The position numbers and the translations under genes were made by a program. A stretch of 64,000 nucleotides of DNA from positions 1 to 64,000 of the forward strand of contig CAMZHV010000006.1 of NCBI GenBank assembly GCA_947307015.1, written 5' to 3'. Shown here piece by piece: positions 16,213 to 27,383 of this stretch; positions within the stretch are counted from its first letter, which is position 1, and each line of letters begins with the position of its first letter. The notes beneath the pieces are model-generated. The model saw nothing but the letters and a program-made list of their open reading frames with translations. It had not been told where the DNA came from and did not search any database. The DNA is from an uncultured Prevotellaceae bacterium (lineage in GTDB: Bacteria; Bacteroidota; Bacteroidia; Bacteroidales; Bacteroidaceae).

Positions 16213-17049
16213 TCACTCTTCACTCTCTTTTCCCCCACCCCACACGGAGTCGAAGAAATTCATCATGGTTTCAGAGGCGTTGGCATCGGTGATGTCCACG
16301 GGGCCAAACACGGGCAGCCCCAATTCCTCAGCGTAGGCCACGAGTTCGGGATACTCCTGTCCGGGCAGCAGCATCAGCGCATCGCTGTACTTGACCGCCA
16401 ACTTCATCAAGTCATTGTATGTAATCTCTTCTGAGAACTCGTTGAGTTCCTTACCCGTCATGCCCTTGAACTGCAAGCTGGCACGGAACAACTCGTCCAT
16501 CGGCAGCGTCAGTTTCTCGCCACCCGGGGTGAACACAATCTTGCTGTCGCGGAACGACGGCTCCTCACGATAGCACACCTTAATATATAGAGGTGCTATG
16601 GCCGAAACCCATCCCTGACAATGGATGATGTCTGGGACCCAACGCAGTTTCTTCACCGTCTCCAGCACGCCACGCGCATAGAAAATGGCACGCTCGCCAT
16701 TGTCGGGGTATTCGCGGCCGTCGGCATCACATTCTTCGAGACGCTTCATGAAATAATCGTCGTTGTCGATGAAATACACCTGCATGCGTGCCGATGGTAT
16801 GGAAGCCACCTTCAAGATGAGCAGATGATCGGTGTCGTCGATAATAAGATTCATCCCTGACAGACGTATCACCTCATGCAGCTGGCAGCGACGCTCATTG
16901 ATTGTTCCCCACTTGGGCATGAAAGTTCTTATTTCCCGTCCATGCTCCTGCACGAACTGAGGCACACGCCGACCAGCCATTGCCATTTGCGAATCTGGCA
17001 CGTAGGGCATAATCTGCTGTGTGATGAACAATACCTTTCTTGTCTTCAT
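16213..17049 (-). CDS. Glycogen/starch synthase N-terminal domain protein (GT5, short form)
   Basis: 278-aa protein that matches only the N-terminal Rossmann domain of GT5 glycogen synthases, which are usually about 480-550 aa. Visible features are the opening [33 protein letters not shown], and [19 protein letters not shown] (the HxHDW-like region). There is no C-terminal donor-binding domain and the classic N-terminal KTGGL motif is absent, so it may not be catalytic alone. Short forms at this position are common in Bacteroidetes. The ATG at 17049 fits the promoter box at 17078-17085; a TTG further up is less likely. Confidence 0.85.
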   Translation of the reverse strand: MKTRKVLFITQQIMPYVPDSQMAMAGRRVPQFVQEHGREIRTFMPKWGTINERRCQLHEVIRLSGMNLIIDDTDHLLILKVASIPSARMQVYFIDNDDYFMKRLEECDADGREYPDNGERAIFYARGVLETVKKLRWVPDIIHCQGWVSAIAPLYIKVCYREEPSFRDSKIVFTPGGEKLTLPMDELFRASLQFKGMTGKELNEFSEEITYNDLMKLAVKYSDALMLLPGQEYPELVAYAEELGLPVFGPVDITDANASETMMNFFDSVWGGGKESEE

Positions 17050-17077
17050 AATGCACAAATTTGTGGCTTTCGCAGTG

Positions 17078-17085
17078 CAAAGATA
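17078..17085 (-). promoter_or_regulatory. -7 box for the GT5-DUF4270 operon
   Basis: Minus strand reads TATCTTTG (TAnnTTTG), about 28 nt before the ATG at 17049. Confidence 0.65.
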
Positions 17086-17193
17086 TATAAAAAAACTGGG
17101 ATATTTGCAATTTTCAGTCCACGAAAGTCACCGAAATGGCGTTTTTTTGTATTTATTTTGCTTTTTTCCTTCTCTGTTTGGCAAATATTGTGT

Positions 17194-17200
17194 TATTTTG
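17194..17200 (+). promoter_or_regulatory. -7-like box of panC, nearly leaderless
   Basis: TATTTTG (one base shorter than consensus) ends nine bases before the ATG at 17210, the same spacing as at miaA. Confidence 0.5.
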
Positions 17201-17209
17201 TGCCCCGAA

Positions 17210-18055
17210 ATGAAAACAATAACCAGTATTCAAGCCCTGCGTGCAACCCTTGACACCGCGCGACGCGATGGCAAGAGCATAGGACTCGTCCCCACCATGG
17301 GTGCGCTGCACGAAGGCCATGCCTCGCTCGTTCGTCGCTCCGTCAGCGAGAACGACATCACCGTGGTCAGTATTTTCCTCAATCCAACTCAGTTCAACGA
17401 CAAGCGCGATCTGGAGCGCTACCCGCGTACCTTGGAGGCCGACTGCGCCCTGCTCGAATCGTGCGGTGCCCAGATAGCCTTCGCGCCGAGCGTCGAGGAG
17501 GTCTATCCCGAACCCGACACGCGCACCTTCTCCTATCCTCCCACCGATGCGGTCATGGAAGGAGCGATGCGCCCCGGCCACTTCAACGGCGTATGCCAGA
17601 TTGTCTCGAAGCTGTTCAGTTATGTCGAGCCCGACCGCGCTTACTTCGGCGAAAAAGATTTTCAGCAGATAGCCGTCATCCGTCGCATGGTCGACGACCT
17701 CGGCTTCAAGCTGCAGATGGTGCCCTGCCCCGTGGTGCGCGAAGCCGACGGCCTTGCCATGTCCAGCCGCAACACGCTCCTGTCGGCCGACGAGCGCGCC
17801 ATAGCACCGGCCATCTACGCCGCCCTGAAGGCCAGTCAGGACTTCGCACGCTCGCACAGCGTAGACCTTACGCGTCAGTATGTCGTCAGCCGCATCAATG
17901 CGATCCCCGGCCTCCGCGTGGAGTACTACTCCATCGTCGACGCCGACACGCTCCTCGATGTACACGCCTGGACGGATGCTCCCGCCGTCGTGGGTTGCAT
18001 CACCGTCTATTGCGGCCAAAAGCCCATACGCCTCATTGACCATATACACTATTAG
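17210..18055 (+). CDS. panC: Pantoate--beta-alanine ligase
   Basis: Cytoplasmic synthetase that joins pantoate and beta-alanine with ATP to make pantothenate. 281 aa, family size. The HIGH-type motif [14 protein letters not shown] is near residues 28-41, and the KMSKS-like segment is [25 protein letters not shown] is also family-typical. An open frame extends upstream to 17021, but the ATG at 17210 sits just behind the promoter box and begins with the conserved strand [15 protein letters not shown]. It is followed by panD, the source of beta-alanine. Confidence 0.96.
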   Translation: MKTITSIQALRATLDTARRDGKSIGLVPTMGALHEGHASLVRRSVSENDITVVSIFLNPTQFNDKRDLERYPRTLEADCALLESCGAQIAFAPSVEEVYPEPDTRTFSYPPTDAVMEGAMRPGHFNGVCQIVSKLFSYVEPDRAYFGEKDFQQIAVIRRMVDDLGFKLQMVPCPVVREADGLAMSSRNTLLSADERAIAPAIYAALKASQDFARSHSVDLTRQYVVSRINAIPGLRVEYYSIVDADTLLDVHAWTDAPAVVGCITVYCGQKPIRLIDHIHY

Positions 18056-18086
18056 TTTAAAGTTTAAAAGTTTAAAGTTTAAGGTA
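18052..18086. repeat. AGTTTAAA simple tandem repeat between panC and panD
   Basis: Reiterated AGTTTAAA/AGTTTAAGG units directly follow the panC stop and run to the panD ATG. Similar tracts are at 52993 and 55213. Confidence 0.75.
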
Positions 18087-18087
18087 T

Positions 18088-18432
18088 ATGTTCATAGAAG
18101 TCCTTAAGTCCAAGATACACTGCGCTACCGTCACCGAGGCCAATCTCCATTACATGGGCAGCGTCACAATCGACGAGGCTCTGATGGAGGCCGCAGGTCT
18201 TTACGCGGGCGAGCGCGTACATATAGTAAATAACAACAACGGCGAGCGATTCGACACTTACGTCATCACGGGTCCTCGCGACAGCGGCTGCATCTGTCTG
18301 AACGGTGCCGCAGCCCGCAAAGTCCAGGTAGGCGACACCGTCATCATTATGGCCTACGCTCACATGACCCCCGAGGAGGCGCGCACCTTCGCACCTTCCA
18401 TCATCTTTCCCCGAGAAGGCAACCGCCTCTGA
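18088..18432 (+). CDS. panD: Aspartate 1-decarboxylase proenzyme
   Basis: Pyruvoyl enzyme that makes beta-alanine from aspartate for the PanC reaction. 114 aa, family size. The self-cleavage site is Gly-Ser in [17 protein letters not shown] near residues 24-25; the N-terminal part becomes the beta chain and Ser25 the pyruvoyl group. [15 protein letters not shown] and [18 protein letters not shown] are family segments. It lies 32 nt after panC. Confidence 0.96.
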   Translation: MFIEVLKSKIHCATVTEANLHYMGSVTIDEALMEAAGLYAGERVHIVNNNNGERFDTYVITGPRDSGCICLNGAAARKVQVGDTVIIMAYAHMTPEEARTFAPSIIFPREGNRL

Positions 18433-18470
18433 GCCGTCACCATTCTTTCCCCTCCCCCCATTACGGTCTT

Positions 18471-18509
18471 ACCCTGAAAAGCGCTGAATGATCCAGCGTT
18501 CTTCAGGGT
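18471..18509 (+). terminator. Hairpin after panD
   Basis: A 16-bp stem with two irregular positions: ACCCTGAAAAGCGCTG (18471-18486) and CAGCGTTCTTCAGGGT (18494-18509). There is no T tract downstream; it may stop or protect transcripts. Confidence 0.65.
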
Positions 18510-18580
18510 AAGTCTGTAGAACGCCCCCTAAGTAACAATTTCTTTGCTGAAAGTGAGAGGATTGTCGAAAAAAAGTTGTA

Positions 18581-18588
18581 CCTTTGCA
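18581..18588 (+). promoter_or_regulatory. -7 box for the ABC-F gene
   Basis: TACCTTTG followed by CACCC, an exact TAnnTTTG match, 56 nt before the ATG at 18644. Confidence 0.7.
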
Positions 18589-18628
18589 CCCGCAAAAAAG
18601 CAAACCGACAAATCGCACAATCGCATAA

Positions 18629-20269
<1,641 letters not shown>

Positions 20270-20299
20270 TGTTTAGAGATTTGGATTGAGAGATGAAAC

Positions 20300-20316
20300 T
20301 TGGCACGATATTTGCA
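20300..20316 (+). promoter_or_regulatory. Sigma-54-type -24/-12 promoter for grpE-dnaJ
   Basis: TTGGCACGATATTTGCA matches the RpoN consensus TTGGCACG-N4-TTGC(A/T), with exactly 10 nt between GG and GC. The expected start is near 20327, about 20 nt before the grpE ATG at 20347. No TAnnTTTG box fits here. Whether this genome has RpoN and an activator is not visible in the window. Confidence 0.6.
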
Positions 20317-20346
20317 GGAAGGAAGGCAAACCAAAAACGTACTACT

Positions 20347-20949
20347 ATGGCAGAAGAATTGAAAGATAAGGAAGAGATCCTCGAGCAGGAAGTGCCTATC
20401 GAGGACACAGAAAAGGATAACACAACCGAGGATAATGCATCCGACAAGCCCGTAGCCGGAGATGACAACGAAACGCCCGAAGCTGAGAAGACGCCCGAAG
20501 AGCTGCTCGCCATCGCACAAGCCGAGATCGAGGAACTCAAGCGGCAAGCCCTCTACCGCCAAGCTGAGTTTGAGAACTACCGCAAGCGCACCATCAAGGA
20601 GAAGACCGACCTCATCCTAAACGGCTCGAAGTCAGCCGTCACTGCTCTGCTACCCATCGTCGACGATCTGGAGCGTGCGCTGCCTCAGATGAAGAAAGCC
20701 GAGGACGTAGTTGCCGCAGTTGAAGGCGTGGAGCTCATCTACCAGAAATTCCTCAAGGCCCTCGAAGGGCTCGGCGTCAAGCAGATTGACACCGACGGCA
20801 AGGACTTCGACGTCGACCTGCACGAAGCCGTAGCTCAGGTTCCCGGAGTGCCCGACGAGCAGAAAGGACGCGTCATCGACTGCATCGAGAAGGGCTACAC
20901 CCTCAACGATCATGTCATACGTCATGCCAAAGTGGCAGTAGGGATGTAA
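20347..20949 (+). CDS. grpE: GrpE nucleotide exchange factor
   Basis: Cochaperone that releases ADP from DnaK. 200 aa from ATG 20347. The first 65 residues are acidic and disordered (EDTEKDNTTEDNASD). Then come the long coiled-coil helix (IEELKRQALYRQAEFENYRK), and the C-terminal beta domain with VAQVPGVPDEQKGRVIDCIEKG, GYTLNDHVIRHAKVAVG. An in-frame ATG at 20293 lies upstream of the -24/-12 promoter and is unlikely. dnaJ follows 76 nt later. Confidence 0.95.
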   Translation: MAEELKDKEEILEQEVPIEDTEKDNTTEDNASDKPVAGDDNETPEAEKTPEELLAIAQAEIEELKRQALYRQAEFENYRKRTIKEKTDLILNGSKSAVTALLPIVDDLERALPQMKKAEDVVAAVEGVELIYQKFLKALEGLGVKQIDTDGKDFDVDLHEAVAQVPGVPDEQKGRVIDCIEKGYTLNDHVIRHAKVAVGM

Positions 20950-21025
20950 GCTCACGCTGCCAACCGACTATCTTTCATTAAACATTAAGCCTTAAACCTT
21001 TAACTGCGGCTAAGCCGCACTCATT

Positions 21026-22240
21026 ATGGCAGAACAGAAGAGAGACTATTATGAGGTCCTTGGCGTCGCAAAGAATGCCACCGAGCAGGAGATTAAAGCG
21101 GCGTACAAGAAAATGGCCATCAAATACCACCCCGACCGTCAGGGCGACAAGTCGGAGGCCGAGAAGAAGGAGGCAGAAGCCAAATTCAAAGAGGCCGCCG
21201 AGGCTTACGATGTCCTGCACGACCCGCAGAAGCGCCAGCGCTACGACCAGTTTGGCTTCGCAGGCGTTGGCGGTGCAAGCGGCAACTACCAGAATATGTC
21301 GATGGACGACATCTTCTCGCAGTTCGGCGACATCTTCAGCGACCTCTTCGGCGGCGGTGCATCGTTCGGCGGCGGTTTCAATCCGTTTGGCAGCGCCTTC
21401 GGTGGCGGTTTCGGCGGCGGACGCGGTCAGCGCAAGCCCCAGCACAAGGGTGGCGACCTGCGCCTGAAGGTTCGTCTGACGCTGAAAGAGTGTGCAACGG
21501 GCGTCACCAAGAAGTTCAAAGTCAAGAAGAAAGTTACTTGCAACCATTGCCACGGCAGCGGTACGGAGAACGGCAGCGGCGACACCCAGACTTGCCCCAC
21601 GTGCCACGGCGCGGGTTATGTCCTGCGTCAGCAGCGCTCGGTATTCGGCATGATGCAGACACAGAGCGTCTGTCCCGACTGTCAGGGCGAAGGCACCGTC
21701 ATCAAGAACAAGTGCCATCTCTGCGGCGGCACGGGCGTCACGACAGGCGAGGAAGTCGTCGAAGTGAAAATCCCTGCTGGCGTGCAGGACGGTATGGTAT
21801 TGAACGTGCCTGGCAAAGGCGATGCCGCTATCCACAATGGCATCCCTGGTGACATCCAGGTCTTTATCGAAGTGGAACATGACAAGGATTTCCTCCGTCA
21901 GGACAACGATATCATATACAACCTTCTCATCGATGTCCCCACAGCCATCCTCGGAGGCAGCGTCGAGGTGCCGACGCTCGACGGCAAGGTCAAGCTGAAA
22001 ATCGACCCGGGCACACAACCCGGCAAGGTGCTGCGCCTGCGCGGCAAAGGTCTGCCCGCCCTTCAAGGCTACGGCTACGGAAACGGCGATGAGATCGTCA
22101 ACATCTCCGTCTATATCCCCGAAACCCTGACGCGCGAAGAGAAGGAAGCGGTGGAAAGACTGCGCACGAGCGACAACTTCAGTCCCAATCAGCGCAATAA
22201 GGCAAACTTCTTCAATCGCTTCAAGCAGATGTTTGAATAA
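21026..22240 (+). CDS. dnaJ: Chaperone protein DnaJ
   Basis: Hsp40 cochaperone that stimulates DnaK ATPase and delivers unfolded proteins. 404 aa. J domain at 1-75 with HPD at 35-37, then a Gly/Phe-rich linker ([17 protein letters not shown]), a zinc-finger domain with four CxxCxGxG motifs ([32 protein letters not shown]), and the C-terminal substrate-binding domain. Its TAA overlaps the ATG of folC by one base. Confidence 0.97.
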   Translation: MAEQKRDYYEVLGVAKNATEQEIKAAYKKMAIKYHPDRQGDKSEAEKKEAEAKFKEAAEAYDVLHDPQKRQRYDQFGFAGVGGASGNYQNMSMDDIFSQFGDIFSDLFGGGASFGGGFNPFGSAFGGGFGGGRGQRKPQHKGGDLRLKVRLTLKECATGVTKKFKVKKKVTCNHCHGSGTENGSGDTQTCPTCHGAGYVLRQQRSVFGMMQTQSVCPDCQGEGTVIKNKCHLCGGTGVTTGEEVVEVKIPAGVQDGMVLNVPGKGDAAIHNGIPGDIQVFIEVEHDKDFLRQDNDIIYNLLIDVPTAILGGSVEVPTLDGKVKLKIDPGTQPGKVLRLRGKGLPALQGYGYGNGDEIVNISVYIPETLTREEKEAVERLRTSDNFSPNQRNKANFFNRFKQMFE

Positions 22241-23493
22241 TGTCCTATTCCGCTATCATCCAGTATCTTTATCAAGCAGCCCCAGCGTTTTCCAGCGTTG
22301 GGGCTGGAGCTTATAAGGAGGGGTTGTCGACAACGATGGCGCTGGACATTCATTTCGGCCATCCCCATCAGCACTTCCGCACCATTCACGTTGCCGGCAC
22401 CAATGGCAAAGGCTCTGTCTCGTCGACGCTGGCCGCCATCCTGCAATCAGCAGGGCTGAAAGTAGGGCTTTACACCTCGCCGCATCTCGTAGATTTTCGA
22501 GAGCGTATACGCGTGAATGGTGAGATGATTTCCGAGCAGCGCGTCATCGACTTCGTGGAGCAAGAGCGAGCTTTCTTCGAGCCGCTCCATCCCTCATTCT
22601 TCGAGCTGACCACCGCCCTTGCATTTCAATACTTCGCAGAACAAAAGGTCGATGTGGCCGTTGTGGAGGTAGGCTTGGGCGGCCGTCTGGACTGCACTAA
22701 TATCATCCGCCCCGACCTCTGCGTCATCACCAACATCTCCTTCGACCACCAGCAATTCCTCGGCGACACGCTCCCCCTCATCGCCGGTGAGAAAGCGGGC
22801 ATCATCAAGACGGGCGTACCTGTCGTCATTGGCGAGACCAACGGCCACGCTGACGTCCGCGAGGTCTTTGCGCGCACAGCCAAGGCCAGAGGCTCCATCA
22901 TCCGCTTTGCCGACGAGGAAGCGTTTCCGGCGGTCGAGTGCGAGCTCAAAGGCGACTACCAGCGGGCAAATATGCAGACCGTGCAATGCGCGCTCGATGA
23001 GCTCCGCAAGCAGCGCACCTATCGCGACTTGCTGACCGACGAAGCCATCGCCTACGGCTTCGCACACGTCTGCGAGCTCACGGGTCTGCAAGGCCGTTGG
23101 CAGCAGCTGCGCGAGCGTCCCACGCTGGTTTGCGACGCGGGGCATAACGCCGCAGGCATCGCCTACATCGTCCGTCAGCTGGCCTCACAGCCCAACACTC
23201 ATCTCCGCATCGTTTTCGGGATGGTCGACGACAAGGACTATATGTTTGCCCTTGCCGAATTAGGAAAGCTTCAAGCGCGCGCCACCTATTATTTCACGCA
23301 GCCATCGTGCAAGCGCGCGCTGCCAGCAGAAACGCTGGCGGCTGCCTACCAAGCCAAAGCTATTCCCGCGCGCAGCTTCTCGACGGTGCAAGCCGCTGTC
23401 CAAGCCGCCGTTGCCGAGGCTTCGCCCGATGATTTCATCTTCGTCGGCGGCTCCTGTTACGTCGTCGCAGATTTGTTGTCAGCAAAAGTTTGA
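22240..23493 (+). CDS. folC: Folylpolyglutamate/dihydrofolate synthase
   Basis: Mur-ligase-type enzyme that adds glutamates to folates, and in many bacteria also makes dihydrofolate from dihydropteroate. 417 aa, family size. The ATP loop HVAGTNGKGSVSSTLAAIL is near residues 46-64; VAVVEVGLGGRLDCTN is the Mg/ATP segment and VCDAGHNAAGI the C-terminal conserved motif. The start ATG overlaps the dnaJ stop, so it is translationally coupled. A clear terminator follows at 23502-23544. Confidence 0.95.
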   Translation: MSYSAIIQYLYQAAPAFSSVGAGAYKEGLSTTMALDIHFGHPHQHFRTIHVAGTNGKGSVSSTLAAILQSAGLKVGLYTSPHLVDFRERIRVNGEMISEQRVIDFVEQERAFFEPLHPSFFELTTALAFQYFAEQKVDVAVVEVGLGGRLDCTNIIRPDLCVITNISFDHQQFLGDTLPLIAGEKAGIIKTGVPVVIGETNGHADVREVFARTAKARGSIIRFADEEAFPAVECELKGDYQRANMQTVQCALDELRKQRTYRDLLTDEAIAYGFAHVCELTGLQGRWQQLRERPTLVCDAGHNAAGIAYIVRQLASQPNTHLRIVFGMVDDKDYMFALAELGKLQARATYYFTQPSCKRALPAETLAAAYQAKAIPARSFSTVQAAVQAAVAEASPDDFIFVGGSCYVVADLLSAKV

Positions 23494-23501
23494 ATAAATT
23501 A

Positions 23502-23544
23502 TTAGGACACACCCGAAATGACTTCAGGTGTGTCCTAATTTTTT
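23502..23544 (+). terminator. Intrinsic terminator after folC
   Basis: Perfect 12-bp stem TTAGGACACACC (23502-23513) and GGTGTGTCCTAA (23527-23538), followed by six T. Ends the grpE-dnaJ-folC unit just before the convergent GH20 gene. Confidence 0.92.
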
Positions 23545-23566
23545 CGGGAGTGATGTCATGGAAAGA

Positions 23567-25213
23567 TTATTCCATGTCATGACAATAGTTGACACCGATA
23601 CGGTCATAGAACCTCTTCAGCCGAGGGAGGCGCTCCTTGAAATCCTCGAAATCCTTCAGGTCAGGGCGGCACCACTGAACCTCGCTCAAAGCATCAAGTC
23701 GCGGCAAGAGCATATAAAAGACGTGCTGCGGATAGGCCACGTATTCAGTCCAAAGGTTAGCCTGCACACCGAGGATAAATTGCTGTTCCTCTTCCGGGAT
23801 TCCATCGAGGGGTTCAAAGCTATAGACCTTTGACAGCGGCAAATAATAGCCGATAGCTGGCGGTTGGCGGTCGTGATCCCTGAGCTGGTAGTAATCGAAG
23901 TAGCAGAAGTCCGTCGGGGTCATGATGACACGGTGGTGCTGCTTGGCCGCTTCGAGGCCCCCTTTGGTGCCGCGCCAAGACATCACCAGACCACCATCGG
24001 TGAGACCGCCTTCGAGGATTTCGTCCCAGCCGATCATGTCACGGCCGCGTTCGCTGAGGAATTGCCCCATCTCACGGTTTAGCCACGTCTGCAACTGGTT
24101 CTCCAGGCTGTGCTTGCCGTCTTCCTTGAGGCCTAAATCCTTGATCTTAGCCTGACACTTCGGACAGCGCTCCCATCCTCCCTTCGGACATTCATCACCG
24201 CCGATATGGATGAACTTGGAGGGAAAGACATCACACAGCTCGCCAAAGATGGTCTTGAGCACAGTGAGGGTCTTGGGGTTGCCGGCACAGAGCACCTGAT
24301 CGCTGCCCCGTTGATGCAGAACATCGCAGCGAAGGTCGGGATAGACCTCCAAGGCGCTGTAGATGTGGGCAGGGATATCAATCTCCGGGACGATATTGAT
24401 GTATCGTTCAGCTGCATATTCAATCAACTCGCGGCACTCCTTCTGTGTGTAATGACCGCCGTATGGCGTGCCGTCCCAGAGCCCGGCACGGCGCAGGGGC
24501 GACTGTGGGCGCCAGCTGCCTTTCTCAGCCAGCTCCGGCAGGGCTTTCACCTCGAAGCGCCAACCGTCGTTGTCGGTCAGATGCCAGTGAAACTGATTAC
24601 AGCCGTGCAGCGCCAGCACGTCGAGGTAGCGCTTGATGAAGTCGACTTTGAAGAAATGGCGCGAACAATCGAGATGAGCGCCACGGTAGGCAAAGCGAGG
24701 TTCATCGGTGATCGTCGTGAAGGGAAGCTCGACGGAACTGTCGGCAGCGGAACGCGCTTTGACGGGCAGGCTCTTGCGGAGCGTTTGTGCCGCGCGGAAG
24801 AAGCCGATGGGCTGGCGTGCCTGAATGAGGATGCCGTCCTGAGTGACAGCTATCGTGTAGGCCTCCTCCTGCTGGGGCGTCAGGGACGGCACCTGCTGCC
24901 CTTTCTTCTTCTTTGACTTCTTATCCGTGGCGAAGCCGAGGGTCAAGCGCACGGCCGCCTTCTTGTCGTCAGGTGTCATGACGAGCTTCACGCCAGACAC
25001 TTCCTCCACCCATTGGCGCAGGAAGTCGGCATTGCGTGTCACTTCCGAGTTGGCCGCATCGAAAGCGATGCCCATGCCGTCCCGAAGCACGAATACGTGT
25101 GCCGTGTCAGTTACCTCACTCTTGGGCAGTGGGATAATGCGGTAGTCGGCACGCTGGGCTACGGCGACCAGCGCGGCACAGGCAACTGCCGCCGTTAACA
25201 AGATTCTCTTCAT
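23567..25213 (-). CDS. GH20 beta-N-acetylhexosaminidase
   Basis: Exported exo-hydrolase predicted to remove terminal GlcNAc/GalNAc from glycans. 548 aa from the ATG at 25213; the signal peptide MKRILLTAAVACAALVAVAQ supports that start against a 33-codon upstream extension. The N-terminal GH20b domain (about 20-170) precedes the barrel, which opens RFAYRGAHLDCSRHFF. The catalytic Asp-Glu pair is in HIGGDECPKGGWERC (around residue 333). Residues 125-145 include a Lys-rich insert (DKKSKKKKGQQ) in the first domain. There is no SusC/D pair next to it; the reductase gene lies upstream. Confidence 0.93.
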   Translation of the reverse strand: MKRILLTAAVACAALVAVAQRADYRIIPLPKSEVTDTAHVFVLRDGMGIAFDAANSEVTRNADFLRQWVEEVSGVKLVMTPDDKKAAVRLTLGFATDKKSKKKKGQQVPSLTPQQEEAYTIAVTQDGILIQARQPIGFFRAAQTLRKSLPVKARSAADSSVELPFTTITDEPRFAYRGAHLDCSRHFFKVDFIKRYLDVLALHGCNQFHWHLTDNDGWRFEVKALPELAEKGSWRPQSPLRRAGLWDGTPYGGHYTQKECRELIEYAAERYINIVPEIDIPAHIYSALEVYPDLRCDVLHQRGSDQVLCAGNPKTLTVLKTIFGELCDVFPSKFIHIGGDECPKGGWERCPKCQAKIKDLGLKEDGKHSLENQLQTWLNREMGQFLSERGRDMIGWDEILEGGLTDGGLVMSWRGTKGGLEAAKQHHRVIMTPTDFCYFDYYQLRDHDRQPPAIGYYLPLSKVYSFEPLDGIPEEEQQFILGVQANLWTEYVAYPQHVFYMLLPRLDALSEVQWCRPDLKDFEDFKERLPRLKRFYDRIGVNYCHDME

Positions 25214-25286
25214 TGCAGTAAATGGTTTTAGGCAGAAAAAAGGGGTTATAGTTAAAGTAAATTGATGGCGTCTTGTGCAGGTCGGC

Positions 25287-25904
25287 TCATCTGATGAAGT
25301 TCGTGGCCACACGGGGTTCGAGCTGCGGATGGCCGTCCTCGCGTGTATTGAGCTTCTTGATCATCCATGCCAGATTGCGGGCAAGGGTGCGCATCGTCTG
25401 CATACCCTCCTCGTCCTGAGCCGCTTGTCCGGGCGTCTGACCGTATGCCATGTTCCAGTACTGCGAACTGGCAAGGGGCATATTCAACATCGTGAAGTAT
25501 TTGTTGAGGCGGTCGAAGGCGGCTGAGGCACCGCCACGGCGGCAGACGACGACACTGGCACCGGGCTTGAAGCGCAGGTCGGCGCCCAGCGAGTAGAACA
25601 CACGGTCGAGCAAGGCACAGAGCGAACCGTTAGGACCGCCATAGTAGACGGGAGAGCCGATGACCAGGCCGTCGATGCCCTCCCTGATCTCACGCAAGAC
25701 CTGATAGTAGAGGTCGTCGTGGAAGGTGCAGCGACCGGTGCGACCGCACATGGCGCAGGCTATGCATCCCTGCACAGCCTGTTTGCCGATGTGTACGATG
25801 ACGGTCTCTATTCCTTCTTCATTCAGGGTTTTAGCTACTTCGCTGAGAGCGGTGAACGTGTTACCTTTCTCTCGCGGGCTGCCGTTGATGAGGAGTACTC
25901 GCAT
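25287..25904 (-). CDS. NADPH-dependent FMN reductase/flavodoxin-like oxidoreductase
   Basis: Cytoplasmic flavodoxin-fold protein of 205 aa. The FMN phosphate loop is INGSPREKGNTFTAL near residues 6-20. CIACAMCGRTGRC at about residues 47-59 is the cysteine-rich segment seen in the iron-sulfur-flavoprotein-like branch, and GSPVYYGGPNGSLCALLDRV binds the flavin ring. Substrate unknown. It is 15 nt from the end of the efflux operon and probably cotranscribed with it. Confidence 0.87.
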   Translation of the reverse strand: MRVLLINGSPREKGNTFTALSEVAKTLNEEGIETVIVHIGKQAVQGCIACAMCGRTGRCTFHDDLYYQVLREIREGIDGLVIGSPVYYGGPNGSLCALLDRVFYSLGADLRFKPGASVVVCRRGGASAAFDRLNKYFTMLNMPLASSQYWNMAYGQTPGQAAQDEEGMQTMRTLARNLAWMIKKLNTREDGHPQLEPRVATNFIR

Positions 25905-25919
25905 AGTCGTTTGTCTTTT

Positions 25920-27383
25920 TTAATTTTCTTCCTGTAGTGAGCCGCCGCCAAGCGCCTGATAGAGTTCAATGGTGGCAGAGATGATAGCATACTGGTTGGC
26001 GAGCTGACCGAGCTGTGCGCTGAGGAGTCCAGTCTGGGCGGTCAGGACGTTGAGGTAGTTGACCTGACGGCTCACGTTGTCCTTGTAGAGCGCTTCGGTG
26101 GCATTGACCGCGTCGGTGAGGGAGCTGATCTGACCATCGATGAAGGTACGCTTGCCCTGTGCCGTCTGCAGTTTGACGAGCGCGGTGTTGACTTCGCTGC
26201 CAGCGGCGATAAGCGCCTGCTGGAAAGCCAGCTTAGCTTCCTGTTGCTGCATCTCTGCTACATGCTTCTGCGCGCGCAGACGACCATTCTGGAAGATGGG
26301 CTGCACCAACTGTCCGAGTGCATTCCACAGCCATTTGCCCGGGTCGAGCTCGATGGAAGAGCCGTTGTTGGTGAAGCCGAGGGTGCCGCTGATGGTGAGG
26401 GAAGGATAGAAAGCGGCCTTGGCGGTGTTGACGGCGTAGAACTTGCTGGCCAGGGCGAGCTCAGCCTGACGCACATCGGGGCGGTTCTGCAGAAGTGCCA
26501 AGGGGATGCCGGTCTCCACGGCTGCGGGTGCCTGGAAGGAGGCAAGGCTGCCACGCTCGATGTGATGGGGCGCTTCGCCGAGGAGTGTGCAGAGTCCGTT
26601 CTCCGCCTCGATGATGGCTTGGCGGAGGTCGAGCAAGTTGGCTTCGACATTGTAGCAGTTGGCCTCGCTCTGTGCCACGGCGGCTTTATTGGACCGTCCA
26701 GCCTCCATAAGCTTGCGTGTCAGCTCCACACTCTCGCGCCAGTTCTTGGCGGTCTGCTCGCTGACGGCAAGCTGCGCGTCGAGCATACAAAGCGAATAAT
26801 AGATGTTGGCGATGTTAGCCACGAGAGCCTGCTGCACAGCCTGGCGTGCAGTGCGGGTCTGCTCCACGGTGACTTCGGCGCTCTTCTTGGCATTGCGGAG
26901 CGTGCCAAAACTGCCGATCTGCCAAGAGGCCGTGAGGGGCACGGTGTAGAACTTCAAGGGCTTGGCCCAGTCGACGCTGGAGAGCTGTCCCTGCGGTGCA
27001 AAGGACAGGCTGGGGATGTATGCAAGCTTAGAGCACTTCAGGTACTCCTGCGCCTCCTGGATCTGGAGGTCGAGCTGGCGCATGGAGAGGTTCTGCGAGA
27101 GGCCGCGCTCAATGAGGGTCTGCAACTGCGGGTCGGTGAAGAACTCGCGCCATGCTTTGGCACCGAGGCTCTGCTCGGAGTTGCCAACCTGCGCAGAGCC
27201 GTAGAGGCCGTCAGTCTGCAGGTCTGTGGGACGCTGATAGTTACGATAGACGCCACAGCTGGTCAAAAGGAGACAGGCCAACAAAAGACCCACCCCCCTG
27301 CTAACCTTGGAGGGAGAAAGACCCACCCCCCTGCCCCTCCCTGTTAGGGAGGGGAGTATATGCTTATGAAAAAAGATACTCAT
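25920..27383 (-). CDS. RND efflux outer-membrane lipoprotein (TolC/OprM family), repeat-altered N-terminus
   Basis: Outer-membrane channel of a tripartite RND pump, NodT/OprM type, 487 aa. The h-region and lipobox GLLLACLLLTSCG (Cys about 43) mark it as a lipoprotein, followed by VYRNYQRPTDL and two repeated OEP helical domains. Residues about 9-34, ahead of the hydrophobic core, are encoded by a paired-palindrome element with a duplicated head, giving an unusually long n-region (SLTGRGRGVGLSPSKVSRGV). The native start has probably been lost or replaced. Third gene of the efflux operon. Confidence 0.9.
   Translation of the reverse strand: MSIFFHKHILPSLTGRGRGVGLSPSKVSRGVGLLLACLLLTSCGVYRNYQRPTDLQTDGLYGSAQVGNSEQSLGAKAWREFFTDPQLQTLIERGLSQNLSMRQLDLQIQEAQEYLKCSKLAYIPSLSFAPQGQLSSVDWAKPLKFYTVPLTASWQIGSFGTLRNAKKSAEVTVEQTRTARQAVQQALVANIANIYYSLCMLDAQLAVSEQTAKNWRESVELTRKLMEAGRSNKAAVAQSEANCYNVEANLLDLRQAIIEAENGLCTLLGEAPHHIERGSLASFQAPAAVETGIPLALLQNRPDVRQAELALASKFYAVNTAKAAFYPSLTISGTLGFTNNGSSIELDPGKWLWNALGQLVQPIFQNGRLRAQKHVAEMQQQEAKLAFQQALIAAGSEVNTALVKLQTAQGKRTFIDGQISSLTDAVNATEALYKDNVSRQVNYLNVLTAQTGLLSAQLGQLANQYAIISATIELYQALGGGSLQEEN

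Noticed and set aside
17021-17209. Longer N-terminus for PanC
   Set aside because: It would pass through the divergent promoter region; the conserved PanC start and the promoter box both support ATG 17210.
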